From assembly GCA_002498605.1 (NCBI GenBank), contig DAHY01000049.1:1-12077 (forward strand): 12,077 nucleotides of DNA, written 5' to 3'. The DNA is from Methanomassiliicoccaceae archaeon UBA404. GTDB taxonomy: Archaea > Thermoplasmatota > Thermoplasmata > Methanomassiliicoccales > Methanomethylophilaceae. The notes beneath the pieces are model-generated. The model saw only the letters and a program-made list of their open reading frames with translations, was not told the origin of the DNA and did not search any database. Positions 7,548-12,077 of the stretch are shown piece by piece; within the stretch, counting starts at the first letter, position 1, and each line of letters begins with the position of its first letter. Made by a program: the position numbers and the translations under genes.

Positions 7548-8596
7548 TCGAGTCCCTCTAACCATTGTCCGGTTTTACCCAGAACAATGTATCTGGCATT
7601 GGAAAGTTGTTTGATGTCGGAACATCCGGTCAGCAGCATTGCGACCTTCAGTTCTTCTTTGATCAGGTTAAGTTTCTTTTTCACGGCGTCGGCGGATACG
7701 GCGGCTTCTTTCAGTATTGCGTTCGCAACACCGGCGCAGCCGGCACCCATCGCTATACTGTTTGCGATATGCACTCCGTTCAGTATGCCGCCGGACGCAA
7801 TCAGCGGAAGTCCGCACTTTGCATCGACAAGCGAAGCGGGAGCGGGTATGCCCCAATCGAAGAAGGTTTTTCCCATTTCCGCCAGTATTTCGTCCTTTAT
7901 GTCCTGTGCCCGGTACATCTCCACCGCGGAGAAACTGGTACCGCCCATTCCTGCAATGTCGATACCCAGTATGCCGATTCCCTTTAGTCTTGCCGCAACG
8001 TCTCTTGAAATTCCCGCGCCTGTTTCTTTGACGATCAGGGGATATTTCAGGGCAAGTTCCCGGATTGCGGTATAACAGCCTTCGGCGTTTGTATCCCCTC
8101 CGGGCTGAATCGCTTCCTGAAGATAGTTCAGATGAACCGCAATAACATCCGCGTCCACAAGGTCTCTGGCTGTTTCGATTTCATCCGAACCGATGAAGTC
8201 TTTGCTGTGTTGCGGTACCAACTGCGGAGCGCCGACGTTTCCGATCATTAACGGAACGTCGTATTCCCTGACAATTCGGTAGCTTTCGGGTTCCACGCCT
8301 ATTACGCCGGCTCTTTCGCTGCCTACGCCCATGCCTATACCCAGTTCGGCGCAGGCTTCAGCGATGTTGCCGTTTATTTTCTCGGCGCCTTTGAATCCGC
8401 CGGTGATGGCGGTAACGATCAAAGGAAAATCCAATTTTTTGCCGAACAGCGTAACACTCGTATCGATATCGTCCGCATTGATTTCCGGCAAAGCGTTGTG
8501 GATGAGTTTCACATCGTCCCAATAACAATAATCCGGAGCAATTTTTTCATTCAGACATATCTCGATATGTTCGGCCTTTCTGTTCCTGATATTCAT
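7544..8596 (-). CDS. fni: Type 2 isopentenyl-diphosphate Delta-isomerase (FMN)
   Basis: This FMN- and NADPH-dependent enzyme interconverts IPP and DMAPP, giving the primer for the prenyl synthase encoded next to it. The 350-residue TIM barrel is of normal length. Landmarks are RKAEHI (6-11) at the N terminus, AITGG (63-67), GVGSERAG (90-97), HLNYLQEAIQPGGD (155-168, containing the metal-binding Gln and Glu), VKETGAGIS (189-197), GMGGTSF (216-222) and the FMN phosphate loop region ASGGILNG (267-274). The ATG overlaps the ipk stop by ATGA, and its own stop overlaps the idsA start in the same way, so the three genes are translationally linked. The type 2 enzyme is the usual form in archaea. Confidence 0.94.
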   Translation of the reverse strand: MNIRNRKAEHIEICLNEKIAPDYCYWDDVKLIHNALPEINADDIDTSVTLFGKKLDFPLIVTAITGGFKGAEKINGNIAEACAELGIGMGVGSERAGVIGVEPESYRIVREYDVPLMIGNVGAPQLVPQHSKDFIGSDEIETARDLVDADVIAVHLNYLQEAIQPGGDTNAEGCYTAIRELALKYPLIVKETGAGISRDVAARLKGIGILGIDIAGMGGTSFSAVEMYRAQDIKDEILAEMGKTFFDWGIPAPASLVDAKCGLPLIASGGILNGVHIANSIAMGAGCAGVANAILKEAAVSADAVKKKLNLIKEELKVAMLLTGCSDIKQLSNARYIVLGKTGQWLEGLE

Positions 8597-9372
8597 TTGA
8601 TTCCGCCTTTGGCTGTGGTGGATATTACGGTTTCTCCTTTCAGCAACGCGCCCAACCGACCTGCTACGGTGCCGTTCACCAGAACGCAGTCGCGGTCCGC
8701 CGTGCTCATTCTGAGCATTGCTTCCATCTTGAAACGTATTCCTCCGGTAACATCGTCTATGTCGCTCTTTGATTTAATGTTCTCCAATACGTTCTTATCC
8801 ACGACTTCGATCAATTCCGCATTGCCGTCGGTTTTCGGGTCGGCCGTGAACAGGCCGTCCACGTCGGAAACGAAGACTGTTTTTTGAATATCAAACAACT
8901 CGGCAAGTTTTTCCATAAACGTATCCCCGGAACAGATGCCGAAACCTTTTACCCGGTCCATCAGCACATCCCCGAAAAGCACGGGCATCACCCCTGCGTC
9001 AGCCAATCGTTCTATGGCTTCGGTATCGGATGCAACCAATTTTCCGTCATCCAACACGAAACAGGATCCCGGCGGCACGGAAACCGCGGGAATGCCGACG
9101 TTCAGCATTTCCCTTACGACCATCAGGCTGAGATCCCTCACGTCATACTGAACTTCGGCCACGGCGGGAATCTGCTCTTCCGAAACGTACCCGTTCTGTA
9201 TACCGTGACGCTTGGAAAGAACGTGTCCGAACGACCCCGCACCGTGAACTATCAGCGCTTTATGGCCGGATTCTTTGATTTCCGAGCATAAACGGGCAAC
9301 ACGCTCTTTGTTGAAAGTTCTGTACTGGGACTTGTCGGTGATGACGCTGCCTCCCAGCTTAATAAGTATCAT
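8593..9372 (-). CDS. ipk: Isopentenyl phosphate kinase
   Basis: This kinase of the amino acid kinase fold turns isopentenyl phosphate plus ATP into IPP, the last step of the archaeal mevalonate branch. From the ATG at 9372 it has 259 residues. It begins MILIKLGGSVITDK, with Lys5 and the glycine-rich loop in place. HGAGSFGH (43-50) carries the catalytic His50, which separates this family from other kinases of the fold. SDVDGLFTADP (169-179) and TGGIRFKMEA (209-218) are the nucleotide-binding parts. The longest ORF would begin at 9414, but the family start motif and a GGGAGG ribosome site directly before 9372 fix the internal ATG. It is the first gene of the operon; mevalonate kinase is not adjacent. 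Confidence 0.93.
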   Translation of the reverse strand: MILIKLGGSVITDKSQYRTFNKERVARLCSEIKESGHKALIVHGAGSFGHVLSKRHGIQNGYVSEEQIPAVAEVQYDVRDLSLMVVREMLNVGIPAVSVPPGSCFVLDDGKLVASDTEAIERLADAGVMPVLFGDVLMDRVKGFGICSGDTFMEKLAELFDIQKTVFVSDVDGLFTADPKTDGNAELIEVVDKNVLENIKSKSDIDDVTGGIRFKMEAMLRMSTADRDCVLVNGTVAGRLGALLKGETVISTTAKGGIK

Positions 9373-9376
9373 ACAT

Positions 9377-9382
9377 CCTCCC
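9377..9382 (-). promoter_or_regulatory. Ribosome binding site of ipk
   Basis: GGGAGG lies four bases before the ATG at 9372 on the minus strand. It is the clearest Shine-Dalgarno match in the window and decides the ipk start. Confidence 0.7.
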
Positions 9383-9442
9383 GTATCCGTTATAAGTTTT
9401 AAGATTTGTCGCAACTTTGCGTAATATCGGAACGGGTTACTG

Positions 9443-9457
9443 AATATATTATTAAAA
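9443..9457 (+). promoter_or_regulatory. AT-rich promoter element between ipk and the MscS gene
   Basis: AATATATTATTAAAA is centred near -28 from the channel ATG at 9477 and has a TATA-like core. Read on the other strand it lies about 75 bases before ipk and could also serve that operon, whose Shine-Dalgarno site requires a leader. Only this AT-rich block and the TTATAA at 9390-9395 are seen in the 104-bp divergent gap. Confidence 0.4.
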
Positions 9458-9476
9458 GAATGACATATGCACCGTC

Positions 9477-11048
9477 ATGAAGCAGAAGATGCGCATCATG
9501 GCGTTGGCCGCGGTATTGATTACGATATTGACGGTTCCCGTGATGTTTGACGAGGCATATGCCATCGAGGAAGAACCCAATACTGGCGAAATCACCTCAT
9601 TGTTCGGAATACTGCCGGTAAGTGACGAAAATCCCGTTAAGATTAAAGCGGGAGGGGAAGAGGCCGTAAGAATCGTAATTAAAAACATCACATCTTCTTC
9701 CTGGTCCGATGTAAGCGTACAGGCCGTCGGTATCGATCATATCGAAGTCCTCAACGATCCCGAATACATCGGAAACCTGGGTGCCGGAGAATCAGAAAGC
9801 CTGGTTTTGACATTTTCTGTGGAAAAATACGCATCCGAAGGAGCCGGCGATGTTGTTATACAATTGTATTACAAAACGGACGACACATCCGAAAGTCACC
9901 TGATTGCAGAAACTCTGACGATTAACATATATTCGGATCTTTCATCATCCGGATATTTCAATAAAATCATGGGTTTCATACCCAACACTTTGCCGAAGCC
10001 CTTTAACGGATACATCGGCGCAACCATAGCCACACTCCTGATATGGGCAATTATTTCTTTGGCGGTCGTCGGTTTGTTGAAGATCGTTCTCAACAGACCC
10101 ATAAAAAGAAACGAAGAACTGAAGGACGTAAAGATGAGAACCTTCTACAGCATTGTGATTCTTTTCATCATGGTATACGGAGTGAACGAAAGCCTCAGGG
10201 TTATGGGGTCTTCCGAATATATCATCGATTTTTCCGCAAGAGTGGCGGCTCTGCTGTATATCGTGCTGGGAGCCGTGATAGGATGGGAAATTTACAAAGT
10301 TCTCGTACGCCATACTTTCTCGGGACGGGGAATGGATATGGCTCCCGGCGGAGTCGACGAGACATTAATTCCGCTGTTCAACATGATCGGTAAGATAATC
10401 ATCGTTGTTTTCGCGGCCGCCGGCATATTCGCCGCTCTCGGCGCGGACCTCATGGGGATAATAGCGGGTGCGGGCATCGCAGGTTTGGCAATATCTCTGG
10501 GAGCTCAGAATATACTTAAGCAGTTCTTCAGCGGCATTTCGCTGCTGGCGACACGCCCGTTCAAAGCCGGAGACCTTATCAGGATAGACGGCGGAAACGA
10601 ACTCAAAGTTCATCAGGTGGGTATTATGAACACACGGTTCAAGAATCCGTGGAACGAGGAAATAATAACCATGCCCAACGACAAAGTTGCCGCAAGCACC
10701 GTTGTCAACATGACCGGCGAGAATCTGCGTTACAGATTCGACTTTTATGTTGAAGTGACCCGAGACACGAATCTCACGCTGGCTAAGAAAATACTGACGG
10801 ATGCGGCTATGGACTGTCCCGAAATCATCACCGACGGGTCCATAATGATGCCCTTCGCACGTGCGACGGGACTGACCGATTCCGGAATAAAGATACGTTT
10901 GTCCGCTTACGTTTACGATTACGAAAACCAATGGTCTGCCGAAGCCGCCATTATGGAAAGAGTTCTCAAAGAATTCAAGGAAAACGGAATCCGATTGGCA
11001 TACGTAAGGTATGATATCAGGACCGAAGTAGAGGAAAAGGAGGAATAA
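9477..11048 (+). CDS. MscS-family mechanosensitive channel with exported Ig-like N-terminal domain
   Basis: This 523-residue membrane protein begins with a signal-peptide-like segment (about 5-29, ending near AYA). Residues about 50-152 look like a beta-sandwich of the NEW3/CARDB kind that would lie outside the cell. Hydrophobic helices follow at about 180-205, 222-240, 253-275 and 297-322, and then the MscS pore helix, glycine- and alanine-rich, at about 326-352 (GAGIAGLAISLGAQN). The beta domain (360-415, ATRPFKAGDLIRI, TMPNDKV) and the alpha/beta C-terminal domain (416-520) complete an MscS core. An outside N terminus and five helices put the C-terminal vestibule inside, as in known channels. 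Its likely role is release of solutes on osmotic downshift. It stands alone as a transcription unit between a divergent promoter and a strong terminator. The start lacks a Shine-Dalgarno site; an ATG four codons later is possible. Confidence 0.87.
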   Translation: MKQKMRIMALAAVLITILTVPVMFDEAYAIEEEPNTGEITSLFGILPVSDENPVKIKAGGEEAVRIVIKNITSSSWSDVSVQAVGIDHIEVLNDPEYIGNLGAGESESLVLTFSVEKYASEGAGDVVIQLYYKTDDTSESHLIAETLTINIYSDLSSSGYFNKIMGFIPNTLPKPFNGYIGATIATLLIWAIISLAVVGLLKIVLNRPIKRNEELKDVKMRTFYSIVILFIMVYGVNESLRVMGSSEYIIDFSARVAALLYIVLGAVIGWEIYKVLVRHTFSGRGMDMAPGGVDETLIPLFNMIGKIIIVVFAAAGIFAALGADLMGIIAGAGIAGLAISLGAQNILKQFFSGISLLATRPFKAGDLIRIDGGNELKVHQVGIMNTRFKNPWNEEIITMPNDKVAASTVVNMTGENLRYRFDFYVEVTRDTNLTLAKKILTDAAMDCPEIITDGSIMMPFARATGLTDSGIKIRLSAYVYDYENQWSAEAAIMERVLKEFKENGIRLAYVRYDIRTEVEEKEE

Positions 11049-11086
11049 GCACTCCTATTCTTTTAAGTGGTCGGACAAAACTTCTT

Positions 11087-11127
11087 TCCGACGGGATTCC
11101 CGTCGGATTTATTTTACTGTTATTTTT
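11087..11127 (+). terminator. Terminator after the MscS gene
   Basis: TCCGACGGG-ATT-CCCGTCGGA (11087-11107) forms a 9-bp perfect stem with a three-base loop, followed by the T-rich run TTTATTTTACTGTTATTTTT. It starts 39 bases after the channel stop. A second GTCGGA at 11070-11075 could pair with TCCGAC at 11087-11092 instead, giving an alternative hairpin. Confidence 0.8.
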
Positions 11128-11309
11128 ACCGGTATCGGGAACGTTGCTTCAAATCCGGGTCCGGATCATTGAACAATTTCTGCAATCGTCAGCGTATCGG
11201 CATATGTCGCGAAAATCAAATCGATTGGTGTAAATCCTGGTAATAAAGTCGATTGTGTTTGCAATACATACGTTTCGGCAGTTGCATAGTTTTTACTGTA
11301 GGTGTATTT
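11109..11309 (-). pseudogene. Possible degraded coding tail, minus strand
   Basis: The 238 bases between the channel terminator and the repeats contain no intact gene. One minus-strand frame is protein-like. It gives 47 sense codons (11309-11169, including PGFTPIDLIFATYADTL), a TGA at 11166-11168, then 18 codons ending PIPVKITVK before TAA at 11109-11111. The final codons resemble the end of an extracellular beta-rich protein. The frame has another TGA at 11310-11312 and no start. An open run of this length is not rare by chance, so this is a suggestion only. If real, the fragment has lost its 5' part in the repeat region. Confidence 0.22.
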
Positions 11310-11409
11310 TCAGAGGTTATAGTTTTCAATATGGGTGTATTTTGAAAGGACATAGTTTTTACCGTAGGTGTATTTTTGAGCCGTATTCAATCTAATATGG
11401 GCGTATTAT
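11286..11409 (+). repeat. Four direct repeat units in exact 33-bp register
   Basis: Each unit is a 25-base core: 11286-11310, 11319-11343, 11352-11376 and 11385-11409, so each start is exactly 33 bases after the last. Units 1 and 3 (ATAGTTTTTACYGTAGG followed by TGTATTTT) differ at one base. Unit 2 shares 21 of 25 bases with unit 1. Unit 4 is more diverged but keeps AATATGGGYGTATT with unit 2. The order is therefore A-B-A-B. The 8-base spacers (CAGAGGTT, GAAAGGAC, TGAGCCGT) differ. The last unit covers -42 to -18 from the ATPase ATG, overlapping the expected core promoter. The array could be a set of protein-binding sites on roughly one face of the DNA. It is not CRISPR-like, since the spacers are far too short. 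Confidence 0.8.
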
Positions 11410-11426
11410 AATGATTCAAATAACAT

Positions 11427-12059
11427 ATGACGACAATCTTTGAAAGGAAAATTTATGATAAAATTTCCGAATGGAAGGAGAAATACGACGGAAAGTATGC
11501 TCTCCCGATCGAAGGGGCCCGACGTGTCGGCAAGACCACCGTGGTGAAACAATTCGCTGAAAACGAATATCGATCGTACATAATCATAGATTTTTCAAAG
11601 GTTGACAAAAATGTCAATGATTTATTCACAGATCACGCCGGGAATTTGGACAGATTCTTCCTATATCTGCAACAGATATACAGGACAATCATCCATGAGC
11701 GCGAGAGCGTTATTGTATTCGATGAAGTGCAGCTCTTCCCTCCCGCAAGACAGATGATCAAACATCTTGTTGCAGACGGTCGTTACGATTACATCGAAAC
11801 GGGATCGCTTCTGTCCATCAAACAGAATGTGAATGACATTCTGATACCGTCCGAGGAAATGTCTATTGATATGCATCCGATGGATTTTGAGGAATTCTTA
11901 TGGGCTCAGAAGGATTATGTTACGGTACCGTTGCTCAGAAAAGCATTCGAAGAGCGTTTGCCCCTCGGTCGGAGCATGCACAGACGCATCCTGAATCTGT
12001 ACAACATTTACATGCTGGTCGGAGGCATGCCTCAACCGCCTGAGGCATTATCGACGTGA
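11427..12059 (+). CDS. AAA ATPase of the DUF4143-associated type, frame broken near its end
   Basis: The 210-residue product is the N-terminal ATPase part of the common prokaryotic ATP-binding proteins whose full length is near 400 residues and which end in a DUF4143 domain. Walker A is GARRVGKTT (30-38). Walker B is VIVFDEVQ (95-102). IETGSLLS (123-130), IPSEEMSIDMHPMDFEEFLWA (140-160, cited by position) and YMLVGGMPQ (195-203) are further family landmarks. The frame stops at TGA 12057-12059, seven residues after GGMPQ, far short of normal. Adding one base near 12050 would restore a family-like continuation (see next entry). The gene may therefore be a pseudogene, or the break may be a sequencing error. 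The function of this family is not established; it is often present in many copies. It lies 18 bases after the 33-bp repeat array. Confidence 0.75.
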   Translation: MTTIFERKIYDKISEWKEKYDGKYALPIEGARRVGKTTVVKQFAENEYRSYIIIDFSKVDKNVNDLFTDHAGNLDRFFLYLQQIYRTIIHERESVIVFDEVQLFPPARQMIKHLVADGRYDYIETGSLLSIKQNVNDILIPSEEMSIDMHPMDFEEFLWAQKDYVTVPLLRKAFEERLPLGRSMHRRILNLYNIYMLVGGMPQPPEALST

Positions 12060-12077
12060 ATTCCAAAGTGGCTGACA
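12050..12077 (+). pseudogene. Continuation of the ATPase in the shifted frame, cut by the window end
   Basis: From 12050 the frame ATC GAC GTG AAT ... reads IDVNSKVAD and is open to the window end. Placed after the GGMPQ-PPEA of the main frame it gives EA-x-IDVNSKVAD, which resembles the segment that follows GGMPQ in intact members (EAFIDTN-type). One missing base between 12047 and 12050 would explain both frames. The rest of the gene lies outside the window. Confidence 0.5.

Noticed and set aside
7254..8075. 273-codon plus-strand ORF
   Set aside because: It is antisense to idsA and fni; a shadow frame.
11253..11277. A fifth repeat unit before unit 1
   Set aside because: It matches at only about half of positions and only after a one-base shift, so it is not above chance.
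11286..11409. CRISPR array
   Set aside because: The spacers are only 8 bases, the cores vary between two types, and no cas gene is present.
11286..11409. Repeats as an 11-residue peptide repeat (33 bp equals 11 codons; IVFTVGVF in one plus frame)
   Set aside because: The frame has a TGA in unit 2 and a TAA after unit 4, with no start; the periodicity is better explained at the DNA level.
1..12077. tRNA or rRNA genes, insertion sequences with terminal repeats
   Set aside because: I saw no cloverleaf with a conserved T-loop, no rRNA signature, and no transposase or matched terminal inverted repeats.

Overview
This window looks like a piece of an archaeal chromosome, most likely a Methanomassiliicoccales-type (Thermoplasmata) organism. 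The lipid genes show an archaeal origin: isopentenyl phosphate kinase, type 2 IPP isomerase and a geranylgeranyl diphosphate synthase-type prenyltransferase lie head to tail. A DUF2116-type zinc-ribbon membrane protein, an archaeal A24 prepilin peptidase and an AmmeMemoRadiSam radical SAM enzyme agree with this. Many start codons have no Shine-Dalgarno sequence and sit about 25-28 bases after a TATA-like box, as expected for leaderless archaeal transcripts. The exact order is an inference from gene content and protein style, since no rRNA or methanogenesis marker is present.

Layout. Bases 1-263 are an AT-rich flank with no secure gene. A small zinc-ribbon membrane protein (264-455, +) converges on a three-gene minus-strand operon (3576 to 439). 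That operon reads larA-like nickel-pincer racemase, then an HdrD/LutA-like iron-sulfur protein, then dihydropteroate synthase (folP), with junctions of 1 bp and a 4-bp ATGA overlap. Divergent from larA is a plus-strand pair, thiL and the AmmeMemoRadiSam radical SAM gene. This pair converges, with an 11-bp overlap, on a minus-strand prepilin peptidase. Next is the minus-strand isoprenoid operon ipk-fni-idsA (9372 to 6564), joined by two ATGA overlaps and closed by a hairpin plus T-tract terminator. Divergent from ipk is an MscS-family channel that carries an exported Ig-like domain at its N terminus, followed by a strong terminator.

The right end (11049-12077) differs in character. It holds four direct repeat units in exact 33-bp register, in alternating A-B-A-B types, just upstream of an AAA ATPase of the DUF4143-associated type. 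The reading frame of that ATPase appears to break by a single-base loss near 12050. Between the channel terminator and the repeats there is a weak sign of a degraded minus-strand coding tail. This is the accessory part of the window and the best place to look for something undescribed.

Functionally, the isoprenoid operon supplies the C20 chain for ether lipids through the archaeal mevalonate branch (isopentenyl phosphate to IPP, to DMAPP, to GGPP). ThiL makes thiamine diphosphate and FolP makes dihydropteroate. The larA/HdrD-like pair suggests 2-hydroxyacid metabolism with electron transfer. Several starts were moved from the longest possible ORF to an internal ATG, and the reason is given in each entry.
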